This document shows positions 6,194-13,039 of a DNA stretch of 13,213 nt, one piece after another. The notes beneath the pieces were generated by a model. It worked only from the letters and a program-made list of their open reading frames with translations. It was not told where the DNA came from and made no database searches. The DNA is from Acidobacteriaceae bacterium (lineage in GTDB: Bacteria; Acidobacteriota; Terriglobia; Terriglobales; SbA1). The stretch lies in contig JAFAGX010000642.1 of the NCBI GenBank assembly GCA_019237515.1, forward strand, positions 1-13,213, given 5' to 3'. Positions within the stretch are counted from its first letter, which is position 1; every line of letters starts with the position of its first letter. A program made the position numbers and the translations under genes.

Positions 6194-7960
6194 ATGATCA
6201 GAAAAGGATTCGTAATCTCGACTGTTCTCGCCATCTGTTTTTCCATTTCCGCCGCGCAGAAGAAAACCAGTGCAAGCCCTTCTGAAGGTGCCAAGCCGTC
6301 ATACGAGCTGCCACAACCAGGCAAAGAAAATCTCGACCTCACGATGTATCAGAAAATCCGCGATGAGGGACTGCGGCACTCGCACGTGATGGAGTATGCC
6401 TCGGCATTGATGGATGGCATTGGAGCGCGCCTCACCGGGTCGCCCAATGTGAAGCGGGCGAATGAATGGACTCGCGATCAGCTGGCAGGCATGGGCTGCA
6501 GCAATGCTCATCTGGAAGATTGGGGAGAATTCGGGATGGGCTGGCAACAGCTCAATACGTGGGTACGGATGACTTCGCCTGATACCGCGGTTTTCATGGC
6601 GCAAGCCGCTCCGTGGTCGCCTGCGACCAAAGGCGCAGTGAGTGCTCCCGCGGTTTCGCTTGAAATCAAGAAGGACGAAGACATCGACAAATACAAAGGC
6701 AAGCTCGCCGGGAAAATTGTTCTACTCGGCCCAATGCGGGAGGTCAAACCAGTAGACAAGCCACTTTTCAGGCGGTTGGACGATAAGGATCTTGCGGACG
6801 AAGCCGAGTATCCAGTTTCCGAGCACGATGAGTACGCTGAGTACAAGAAAGAATTCGTCAAGAGAATGGAACTGCAGAAGAAGATCTGGGATTTACTGTC
6901 GAGCGAGCACGTGCTGGCGGCAATTCTTCCCAGCCGCGATGGGCGAAATTCTGGCGGGTCCGGAGGAACGATCTTCGACGACAGCCATGGGCTTGGCGAG
7001 TCCGTCTACAAGCGGGAAAACACGCTTCCCGTCCCCGTGGTGGTCATGGCCATCGAGAATTATGGACGTGTGTATCGCCTGGTTAAAGCGCATGTTCCGG
7101 TGAATGTCGAGATGAATGTGGAGACGAAATTCACCGGCGACCACGAGCACGCTTTCGATACCATCGCCGAAATTCCGGGTGCCGACCCGAAGTTGAAAGA
7201 TGAGCTGGTGATGGTCGGGGGACACCTGGACTCCTGGGCATCGGGCACCGGTGCGACGGATAACGGCGCAGGAAGTGTAGTCGCCCTGGAGGTCATGCGG
7301 ATTTTGAATGCACTGCAAGTCAAACCTCGGCGCACGATTCGTATTGGTTTATGGACCGGCGAAGAGCAAGGACTGTTTGGCTCGCAGGGATACGTGAAGG
7401 AGCATTTTGGTTTTGTCCCGCTTTCCACCGAACCCGATCAACTGAAGCTTCCGGAGTGGCTGCGCAAACCCGGCGGCCCGGTTCAGCTTAAGCCGGATCA
7501 GCAGAAGATTTCCGGGTATTTCAACGTGGATAACGGTAGCGGAAAAATTCGCGGCGTGTATTTGCAGGAGAATGCCGCAATTGCGCCCATTTTTGTCCAG
7601 TGGATCGAACCACTAAGGGACTTAGGCGTCAGCACCGTGACGATGCGGAATACAGGCGGTACGGATCACGAGTCGTTCGATGCGGTGGGCATTCCAGGAT
7701 TTCAGTTTATCCAGGATCCGCTTGACTATGATAGCCGTACGCACCACTCCAACATGGATGTTTACGAGCGGCTGCAGGCGGATGATCTGGCACAGGCCGC
7801 GACGGTCGAGGCCATCTTCGTCTACAACGCTGCGATGCGCGACCAGATGCTTCCGCGCAAGCCGTTGCCGCATCCCGAACTAGAAGAGCAACGGAAAGCT
7901 CCGCTGAAGAAGGTCATGCCGGGGGCGGAGGACGTGCCGGAGAAGGATGTGAACGAGTAG
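6194..7960 (+). CDS. Secreted M28-family zinc aminopeptidase/carboxypeptidase with PA domain
   Basis: This 588-residue protein begins with a Sec signal peptide (basic MIRKG, hydrophobic FVISTVLAICFSISA, likely cleavage near residue 20-21), so it should be exported. Residues about 130-310 form the PA-like insert region (IDKYKGKLAGKIVLLG). The M28 dinuclear zinc site is complete: GGHLDSW with His344 and Asp346, TDNGAG with bridging Asp356, TGEEQG with catalytic Glu390/metal ligand Glu391, VDNGSG with Asp446, and THHSNMD with His517 or 518. This layout resembles carboxypeptidase Q-like enzymes that remove residues from peptide ends; substrate preference is unknown. ATG at 6194 is chosen with AAAGG about 10 bases upstream; an in-frame TTG at 6191 would add one residue. 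It follows the radical SAM gene by 53 bases and converges with the toxin gene 22 bases later. Membership in the peptide cassette is possible but not shown. Confidence 0.92.
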   Translation: MIRKGFVISTVLAICFSISAAQKKTSASPSEGAKPSYELPQPGKENLDLTMYQKIRDEGLRHSHVMEYASALMDGIGARLTGSPNVKRANEWTRDQLAGMGCSNAHLEDWGEFGMGWQQLNTWVRMTSPDTAVFMAQAAPWSPATKGAVSAPAVSLEIKKDEDIDKYKGKLAGKIVLLGPMREVKPVDKPLFRRLDDKDLADEAEYPVSEHDEYAEYKKEFVKRMELQKKIWDLLSSEHVLAAILPSRDGRNSGGSGGTIFDDSHGLGESVYKRENTLPVPVVVMAIENYGRVYRLVKAHVPVNVEMNVETKFTGDHEHAFDTIAEIPGADPKLKDELVMVGGHLDSWASGTGATDNGAGSVVALEVMRILNALQVKPRRTIRIGLWTGEEQGLFGSQGYVKEHFGFVPLSTEPDQLKLPEWLRKPGGPVQLKPDQQKISGYFNVDNGSGKIRGVYLQENAAIAPIFVQWIEPLRDLGVSTVTMRNTGGTDHESFDAVGIPGFQFIQDPLDYDSRTHHSNMDVYERLQADDLAQAATVEAIFVYNAAMRDQMLPRKPLPHPELEEQRKAPLKKVMPGAEDVPEKDVNE

Positions 7961-7982
7961 CGTGCTGAGGCGAGATCCTGGG

Positions 7983-8279
7983 CTACAGGCGGGACATCCA
8001 ATACTCTGGTCGCCTACTGGTGTGAGCAACAGCCCAAATAGTAATTGAGAGTTCTCGTTCGGAGTAGATGATCGAAAAAGGAAAACGCCAAAGCGGAAAT
8101 CGTCTGGTATTGTTTCTGCCGCGAGGCCAGCGTTCCGGTGCCTCGCGAATGGCGGCGGTGGCTCGCGCTAATTCCTCAACAAAATGCAAGGCCGCCTTGG
8201 GACTACGTTCCCGATACCATCTAACTGCATTCTTGACGTCTGCGGCCGCACCTTGGTGAAACTCGACTTTAGCTTTCAT
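7983..8279 (-). CDS. ParE/RelE-superfamily toxin of a type II toxin-antitoxin pair
   Basis: This basic protein of 98 residues has the plasmid-stabilisation/ParE-RelE layout. The early helix pair is EFHQGAAADVKNAVRWYRERSPKAALHFVEELARATAAI, then APERWPRGRNNTRRFPLWRFPFSIIYSERELSITIWAVAHTSRRPEYW. The 'RRFPLWRFPFSIIY' and 'AVAHTSRRPEYW' strands are the family signature. Members either poison gyrase (ParE) or cut mRNA on the ribosome (RelE); the sequence does not decide which. The ATG at 8279 is chosen because it overlaps the antitoxin stop by 11 bases, the usual coupled order; an upstream ATG at 8291 would add four residues (MPWR). It lies tail to tail with the M28 peptidase gene. Confidence 0.87.
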   Translation of the reverse strand: MKAKVEFHQGAAADVKNAVRWYRERSPKAALHFVEELARATAAIREAPERWPRGRNNTRRFPLWRFPFSIIYSERELSITIWAVAHTSRRPEYWMSRL

Positions 8280-8502
8280 TCTCCATGGCAAGCAGCTCGC
8301 GGTGCAGTTGTTCCCAAGCGACAGTTACTGCCCTGCCGGACTTCAGGTCGGCAATACGTCTTGCTACTTCTTCATTCCATGCCGCTTCAACAGACGGGTC
8401 GCTTGCTTCAAGACTGTCCAGTAAAGTATTGGCCAAGGCAGCACGTTCTTCAGCGGGGAGTGCGAGCGCCCGTTTCAGAAGGTCAGAAACCTCTGGACTC
8501 AT
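8269..8502 (-). CDS. Antitoxin, addiction-module component family
   Basis: This acidic protein of 77 residues fits the 'putative addiction module component' antitoxins that pair with ParE/RelE-like toxins. The N-terminal helix pattern is LLKRALALPAEERAALANTLLDSLE, followed by WNEEVARRIADLKSGRAVTVAWEQLHREL. The family's hallmark is a 'LP..ER..LA..LL.SL' opening and an 'E...R..el..G....v.w.ev' ending, both present. It should bind and neutralise the toxin encoded immediately downstream and probably autoregulate the pair. The gene starts only 35 bases after the sensor kinase stop on the same strand, so it could be read through from the two-component operon. No strong ribosome-binding site is seen before the ATG. 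Confidence 0.87.
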   Translation of the reverse strand: MSPEVSDLLKRALALPAEERAALANTLLDSLEASDPSVEAAWNEEVARRIADLKSGRAVTVAWEQLHRELLAMENES

Positions 8503-8522
8503 AAGTCCATTTTACCTGCTTA

Positions 8523-8535
8523 GGGGCTATTCCCC
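8523..8535 (-). other. Small GC hairpin between kinase and antitoxin genes
   Basis: GGGG-CTATT-CCCC forms a 4-base-pair stem two bases after the kinase stop codon on the minus strand. There is no T-run behind it, so it is a poor terminator. It might weakly separate the two-component operon from the toxin-antitoxin pair or serve as part of an antitoxin binding site. It could equally be chance. Confidence 0.25.
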
Positions 8536-8537
8536 GA

Positions 8538-10430
8538 TTAATCTGCTGGCGTCGCCACCGGCGGGGCGGCGCTTTGCTCGCGGGTGGTGGCGATTTCAGC
8601 GGCTGATTCCGGGGCAGGGAGGCACAGCCGGAAGGTTGTTCCTTTTCCCGCAACCGAGTTGAAATCTACCGAGCCGTAGTGCCATTGCATCACCTGATAA
8701 GTCTGTGCCAGGCCAATTCCGCTGCCGTCTTTCTTGGTTGTGAAATAGAGCTCGAAAATCTTGTCCTGAATTTCAGGAGGGATGCCGCCACCCTGATCGC
8801 GGATCTCAGTAATGACGTTGCCATCGTCTCTGCTCGATGTGACCGCCAAAGTTCCTCCATTCGGCATTGCCTGGACCCCATTGAGAACAACGTTCAGAAT
8901 GGCTTGCTTCATGAAGTCGCTATCAACCTTCACCAACAGTGTTTCGGGTGCGAAATCGGTGCTGATCGTGACACCGTGTTTCTCCGCTTCGGGGGTCGCC
9001 AGGTCAATCACGTCATCGAGCAAGCGGCGAAGATCGATTTCTTCCACGTGAAGGTCACGCGGGCGCGTGAAGTCCACCAGGATCTGCACTACTCGATCGA
9101 GGCGATGCAACTCGCTGTCGATGACATCGATGTGACGGCGGGTATCCGGATCAGGCGCCTGGAGTTTGCTCCGCAAAAGCTGCAAATGCAGGACGATGGC
9201 ATTCAGGGGATTTTTCACCTCGTGGGCAACGCCACGGGTGATGCGGCCGCTCGCGGACATGCGGCGTGACAACTCAATCTCGTCCTCAATCCGCCGTACT
9301 GATTCAACATCGCGCAGCGTAAGCAGGGCACCGATGGGCGTGCCACGCTCCTGGATAAAGTCGAGGGATACTTGCACGCGCTTACCGTTTGCAATTTCCA
9401 GCTCATCCTCGTCGATTGCATGCTTCAGGCGAAAAGCATCAAGCATGAGCGATCCCAATGCTGAGTCCGACGAGAAGATCTCTTTGACAGTGCGTCCGAG
9501 CAACTCACTTCGTGGACGCCCAAGGAATCGTTCAACCGAGGCACTGACCAGCACCACTCGGGCATCGCGGGTGAACAGCATGAGGCCGTCTTGCAGCTTG
9601 GCCATCACTTGATCGACATTGTCTTTCAATGCGGAGAAGATTTCCTTGGCATCGCGCATTTGCCGGCCGAGATTGGCGATCTTCAGGCTGACCAATCCAT
9701 ACTCGTCATTGCTGGGATCACGCTCAGCAACGGTTTCAGTACTACCTGTTCCGATCCGGTCGATGCTTCGACTGAGGCGTTCCAAAGGACCGAGGGCGAT
9801 GTGAGAGAGAACGGCGGCCAGCAGCAGAGAAAGCAGCATAGCGACTGCGGAAAAGATCACTGCGTGCCGCAAGCGAGGCGTCAGCTCACTTCGAATGAAG
9901 ACGGTATTGATCCCCAGGCGCACACTGCCGAATGCTGCACCACTGAGCTGCAAAGGCATCCGAACTTCATAAATATTCGGTGGGTTGTAGACCATGCGGA
10001 GCTGCCGCCGGAAACGTGCGTTCTGCAGCGTCTGAAATTCAGGACGTTCGGGTACCTGCTTACCAACGAGCTCAGGATTGGTATGCAGGATGACTTTGCC
10101 GTTCGCATCGACGATTGAGGCGTCGTAAACGTAGCGAAACGCTCCCACAACCGACTCGAGCTGGGCATTCAGGTTGTTGTCGGTCGAAAGATAGTAGGCC
10201 ACGTCGCGGCGGACGGCTTTCGGATCATCGGTGTTCACGCGCGTGCTGGCCAAATCTGGTACCCCGTTATTGGCCAAACGCGCAAGTTGGGAGGTCAGTT
10301 CGGCAGCGATTTCGTCGGCATTGGTAATCTCTTGCCGCAGTATTTCGGAGACATACGTGTAAGAGAAAAACGAAACCAGAGCAGCCACCATGAAAGTGAT
10401 GGCCAGCACGATTTGGGTTTTACGACGCAT
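8538..10430 (-). CDS. Membrane sensor histidine kinase with HAMP and PAS domains (NtrB/AtoS-like)
   Basis: This 630-residue kinase has a first transmembrane helix (about 6-25) and a periplasmic sensing domain (about 30-187). The motif YDASIVDANGKVILHTNPELVG (101-122) is typical of single-Cache-type folds. A second transmembrane helix (about 190-213) is followed by HAMP (GPLERLSRSIDRIGTG, 214-229) and a PAS domain (about 270-375; LQDGLMLFTRDARVVLVS). The HisKA H-box is GVAHEVKNPLNAI with phospho-acceptor His403. The ATPase domain shows the N box (ILNVVLNGVQAMPNGG, 511-526), the G1 box (RDQGGGIPPEI, 544-554), the F region (FELYFTTK) and the G2 box (DGSGIGLA). The ligand is unknown. It lies 92 bases downstream of a sigma-54-type response regulator on the same strand, its probable partner. 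The ATG at 10430 opens directly into the basic MRRKT and first membrane helix; no clear ribosome-binding site is visible. Confidence 0.93.
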   Translation of the reverse strand: MRRKTQIVLAITFMVAALVSFFSYTYVSEILRQEITNADEIAAELTSQLARLANNGVPDLASTRVNTDDPKAVRRDVAYYLSTDNNLNAQLESVVGAFRYVYDASIVDANGKVILHTNPELVGKQVPERPEFQTLQNARFRRQLRMVYNPPNIYEVRMPLQLSGAAFGSVRLGINTVFIRSELTPRLRHAVIFSAVAMLLSLLLAAVLSHIALGPLERLSRSIDRIGTGSTETVAERDPSNDEYGLVSLKIANLGRQMRDAKEIFSALKDNVDQVMAKLQDGLMLFTRDARVVLVSASVERFLGRPRSELLGRTVKEIFSSDSALGSLMLDAFRLKHAIDEDELEIANGKRVQVSLDFIQERGTPIGALLTLRDVESVRRIEDEIELSRRMSASGRITRGVAHEVKNPLNAIVLHLQLLRSKLQAPDPDTRRHIDVIDSELHRLDRVVQILVDFTRPRDLHVEEIDLRRLLDDVIDLATPEAEKHGVTISTDFAPETLLVKVDSDFMKQAILNVVLNGVQAMPNGGTLAVTSSRDDGNVITEIRDQGGGIPPEIQDKIFELYFTTKKDGSGIGLAQTYQVMQWHYGSVDFNSVAGKGTTFRLCLPAPESAAEIATTREQSAAPPVATPAD

Positions 10431-10480
10431 TGGTGGTCAGTACGATTTCCGGATCATCGATCGCCAATTTCCGATTAACC

Positions 10481-10516
10481 CCACAAACAACAGAGCGCAC
10501 GGAGTACATAGAGTTC
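10481..10516. repeat. Degenerate 9-base tandem repeat between regulator and kinase genes
   Basis: Four consecutive 9-base units can be read on the plus strand: CCACAAACA (10481-10489), ACAGAGCGC (10490-10498), ACGGAGTAC (10499-10507) and ATAGAGTTC (10508-10516). The last three share the pattern A-Y-R-GAG-N-N-C. From memory, this 'AACCACAGAGNNCACGGAGNNCACAGAG' type of sequence, often preceded by ATTAACC as here (10474-10480), recurs between genes in many environmental bacteria; I cannot confirm this here. It fills most of the 92-base gap inside the operon. Confidence 0.5.
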
Positions 10517-10522
10517 CAAGTC

Positions 10523-11917
10523 TTACACCGGCTGTTCTTCTTTGTCGGCTTGTGCGCTGCCGTACTCCTTCAATTTGTTATGCAATGTTTTGAGACTTAT
10601 GCCCAGGATGTCGGCGGCCTTGGTTTTATTGTTGCTGGTGGCCTCCAAGGTTTTCAGGATCAGCAGCTTCTCCGCTTGTTCAACGGTCGTTCCGACGCCG
10701 AGGTGCACGGCATCAGGATCCTCGGACGAAGTGCGGATGGTAGGCTGACCGAAGCCGGGCGGCAGGTGCCGGGTTTCAATCACTGCAGCTTCACAGACAA
10801 TCACCGCTCGCTCCAATGTATTACGCAATTCCCGCACATTTCCCGGCCAGGAATAGTTTTGAAAAAGGTGCAATACGGCTTCGCTGACCGTGGCGGCCTT
10901 CCGGCCGTGTTTGGCGCTCATGTCCTTTAAAAGGCATTCCACCAACTCGGGAACGTCTTCTTTGTGCTCCCGCAAAGAAGGCATCTGGATATTGAAGACA
11001 TTGAGGCGATAGTAGAGATCGTTGCGTAGCTCTCCCTTGGTCACGGCTTCATCAGGTACTTTATTGGTGGAAGCCAGGACACGGACGTCCACCTCGGTTT
11101 CGACTTTGCTTCCCAAGCGCCGCAACTTGCGGTCTTCCAGAACGCGCAGAAGTTTGGCTTGTGTGGCCACCGGCATCTCGCCAATTTCGTCGAGAAGCAA
11201 CGTTCCACCTTCGGCCAGCTCAAAGCAACCAGTCCGGCGTTCTAGCGCTCCGGTGAACGCGCCCTTTTCGTGGCCGAAGATTTCGCTTTCGATCAAAGTC
11301 TCAGGAATTGCGGCGCAGTTAATCGGAATAAAGGGCTTAGTGCGACGCGGACTGAGTTCATGAATGGTGCGTGCCACCAGTTCCTTGCCGGTTCCGCTGG
11401 CACCGGTGATCAAAACCGATGCTGTGCTGGGCGCGACCATCTCGATGAGCCGGAAAATTTCCTGCATTTTTTTAGATGAGCCGACCAGGCTTCCCAAGCT
11501 GCCGGCATCGCGCAATCGTTTGCGGGTCAGTTCGAGCTCGGTTTTGGTTCCAAGCAAGGCGGAGGCATTTTGCAGGATCGTTCGAAGACGGTCTGTGTCG
11601 ATCGGTTTGGTGATGTAGTCGTAGGCGCCCATGCGCATTGCCTGTACGGCGCTATCAATCGTGCCTTGCGCGGTGACAACGATGACCGCGATGGTCCGGC
11701 TATCGTTCGCAATGCGCTCGAGCAGTTCCAGGCCGCTCATGCGCGGCATTTTTAGATCGGTTACAACAATGGTAGGCGACCAGTCGGTTACCTTCTCGAG
11801 GCCCTCAGCGCCATCGCAGGCCGTCTCCGCCCGGTATCCCCAGGCAGAAACCAATTCTGCCAGCCCGGTCCGCTCGTTTTCCTCATCTTCAACAATCAGT
11901 ACTTTTTCACTGCTCAT
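10523..11917 (-). CDS. Sigma-54-dependent response regulator (NtrC/AtoC/ZraR family)
   Basis: This 464-residue regulator has three domains. The receiver (about 4-118) shows VLIVEDEENER, the phosphorylation site Asp54 (VVTDLKMPRMSG), Thr82 and Lys104. The AAA+ domain (about 143-380) has Walker A GASGTGKE (172-179), the sigma-54-contacting GAFTGA loop (219-224), Walker B LLLDEIGE (240-247) and YSWPGNVREL. A Fis-type helix-turn-helix (about 425-453) has NNKTKAADILGISLKTLHNKL. It should activate sigma-54 promoters when phosphorylated by the kinase encoded next. The frame stays open upstream to 12151, but those 78 residues match nothing in the family; the ATG at 11917 begins the receiver exactly (MSSEKVLIVEDE), with a weak GAGAAAA upstream. 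Its target promoters are not visible; I found no convincing -24/-12 element here. Confidence 0.94.
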   Translation of the reverse strand: MSSEKVLIVEDEENERTGLAELVSAWGYRAETACDGAEGLEKVTDWSPTIVVTDLKMPRMSGLELLERIANDSRTIAVIVVTAQGTIDSAVQAMRMGAYDYITKPIDTDRLRTILQNASALLGTKTELELTRKRLRDAGSLGSLVGSSKKMQEIFRLIEMVAPSTASVLITGASGTGKELVARTIHELSPRRTKPFIPINCAAIPETLIESEIFGHEKGAFTGALERRTGCFELAEGGTLLLDEIGEMPVATQAKLLRVLEDRKLRRLGSKVETEVDVRVLASTNKVPDEAVTKGELRNDLYYRLNVFNIQMPSLREHKEDVPELVECLLKDMSAKHGRKAATVSEAVLHLFQNYSWPGNVRELRNTLERAVIVCEAAVIETRHLPPGFGQPTIRTSSEDPDAVHLGVGTTVEQAEKLLILKTLEATSNNKTKAADILGISLKTLHNKLKEYGSAQADKEEQPV

Positions 11918-12071
11918 GGCTTTTCTCATTATTAGGGCTGGCGAGACATACTGCAAGCCAAGCGGACGGCCGGAGATGACGGAAGTCGGATCGGTGTGTG
12001 ATTCGAAAGTGCACAGGTAGGGGCGGTGTTTTCCACCGTTTGCCGTCTGGCAAGTGAGCGTTAGATTGATC

Positions 12072-12107
12072 GTGCCGGGCGACAAGGGCAGTCGCCCGAA
12101 ATGGCAC
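12072..12107. repeat. Long inverted repeat (12-base-pair stem with one-sided bulge)
   Basis: GTGCC (12072-12076) pairs with GGCAC (12103-12107), and GGGCGAC (12077-12083) pairs with GTCGCCC (12091-12097). The loop is 7 bases and GAAAT is bulged on one side. It is the strongest of four hairpins; the others are CGGTG/CACCG at 12024-12038, TTGCC/GGCAA at 12040-12053 and GCCC/GGGC at 12124-12136. It might be an operator, a REP-like element or part of a structured leader RNA; sequence alone does not decide. Confidence 0.6.
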
Positions 12108-12116
12108 TTCTCATTG

Positions 12117-12136
12117 AAAAAAGGCCCATTACGGGC
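12117..12136 (-). terminator. Weak intrinsic-terminator-like hairpin on the minus strand
   Basis: Read on the minus strand, GCCC-GTAAT-GGGC is followed by C and then six T residues (12122-12117), the layout of a rho-independent terminator. The stem is only 4 base pairs, which is short. It would stop transcription coming antisense from the second kinase gene before it reaches the response regulator, or act within a long leader of that regulator. It could be chance. Confidence 0.3.
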
Positions 12137-12235
12137 ATGCCGCGTTTCCATTTTGAATTATTGGATTGGGTCGGTGCGAGGTGTTCGCCCGTCACGGTCT
12201 CTACCGCCAGAAGCTCCTAAGCTGGAACTCGGCTC

Positions 12236-13039
12236 ATGAGTGCGCTACCACAACCCAAAATCCATCCCGGCAGCACGGATTCGGCGCGGCCACACGTCTC
12301 AGAAGCCCAGCGGATGGAGACGATCGGCAGGCTTATCAGCGGCGTTGCCCACGACTTTAACAATCTGCTTACGGGCATCGTGCTTTGCTCGGAACTGCTG
12401 ATTGCTGGCCTGGAAGATTCCAAGAAATTGCGTCACTACGCTGAAGAAATCCGAAATGCCTCTGCGCAAGGGGCCGACATGATCCAGCACTTGTTGGCGC
12501 TGGCGAGGCAGAGCAGGGCTGGGGTCAGTTCGATCGCGATAAATGACGTGATCGAGGGCATGGAGAGCCTACTCCGGCGATTGATTGGTGAAAACCTACA
12601 GTTGACGCTGGAGTTACCGTCCGACCTACCAATGGTGCGGATAGATGAAAGCGAAGCACAGGAAATTGCCCTCAACCTGGTCCTAAATGCCCGGGACGCG
12701 ATGCCCGATGGGGGGAAGATTTGGATCACCGCCCGCAAGCATCCTGCTCTGAGCCTGAACGGCAGCGCGTCACCATCTGTCGAACTGGTTGTGGCCGATA
12801 CCGGGCCGGGAATGGACGCGAACACGCGCGCGAGGGCTTTCGAGCCTTTCTTTACCACCAAAGCGGAGGGCAAGGGAACGGGATTGGGGTTGGCTACGGT
12901 CTGGCGCATCGTGACTGAACAGGGTGGAACCATCGATATCGAAAGCGAACCTGGTGAAGGAACGCGAATGTTCGTGCGTCTGCCGGCCATCGAATCGGAG
13001 CAGCAGTCCCAGTGTCACACCAGGAGAAAAGATATATGA
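12236..13039 (+). CDS. Soluble histidine kinase lacking a sensor domain
   Basis: This 267-residue protein consists almost only of the kinase core. A short N-terminal tail (1-25) leads directly into the H-box LISGVAHDFNNLLTGI with phospho-acceptor His39, in the 'HDFNN' style of hybrid and PAS-linked kinases. The ATPase domain has the N box (LNLVLNARDAMPDGG, 146-160), the G1 box (VADTGPGMD, 186-194), the F region (FEPFFTTK) and the G2 box (GKGTGLGLATV). There is no membrane helix, PAS, GAF or Cache domain, so input must come through the tail or a partner protein. An in-frame TAA at 12218 excludes an upstream extension, and ATG at 12236 is the first possible ATG. Its stop overlaps the next start (ATGA), tying it to the response regulator that follows. 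Confidence 0.92.
   Translation: MSALPQPKIHPGSTDSARPHVSEAQRMETIGRLISGVAHDFNNLLTGIVLCSELLIAGLEDSKKLRHYAEEIRNASAQGADMIQHLLALARQSRAGVSSIAINDVIEGMESLLRRLIGENLQLTLELPSDLPMVRIDESEAQEIALNLVLNARDAMPDGGKIWITARKHPALSLNGSASPSVELVVADTGPGMDANTRARAFEPFFTTKAEGKGTGLGLATVWRIVTEQGGTIDIESEPGEGTRMFVRLPAIESEQQSQCHTRRKDI

Larger units (their letters stand above)
11918..12235. other. Divergent intergenic region between the two two-component systems
   Basis: This stretch of 318 bases separates the minus-strand regulator from the plus-strand kinase and should hold both promoters. On the minus strand TTGCAG and AATAAT (11931-11936) are 17 bases apart, a possible weak promoter only 10 bases before the regulator ATG. 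On the plus strand I see no convincing promoter. From 12024 to 12136 there are four consecutive inverted repeats, listed or described separately. A 61-codon frame opened by GTG at 12054 ends in TGA overlapping the kinase ATG at 12236. Its product is basic and matches nothing I recognise, and it crosses the hairpins, so I do not call it a gene. Confidence 0.5.

Noticed and set aside
8280..8291. Upstream ATG of the toxin gene
   Set aside because: It adds only MPWR ahead of the family start; the ATG at 8279 overlaps the antitoxin stop in the usual coupled way.
8679..10118. Long plus-strand open frames (up to 175 codons) opposite the sensor kinase gene
   Set aside because: They mirror a clearly conserved kinase on the other strand, show no domain of their own and reflect codon bias.
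12102..12119. TGGCAC...TTGAA as a sigma-54 (-24/-12) promoter
   Set aside because: The spacing is off by one and the -12 GC is missing; the GG is not followed by GC after 10 bases.
11918..12151. N-terminal extension of the sigma-54 response regulator up to an ATG at 12151
   Set aside because: The additional 78 residues have no family similarity, run through the hairpin cluster and would precede a receiver domain that begins exactly at the ATG at 11917.
12436..12990. 184-codon minus-strand frame opposite the soluble kinase
   Set aside because: It is antisense to an unmistakable histidine kinase core; its low-complexity Ser/Arg-rich product is typical of a shadow frame.
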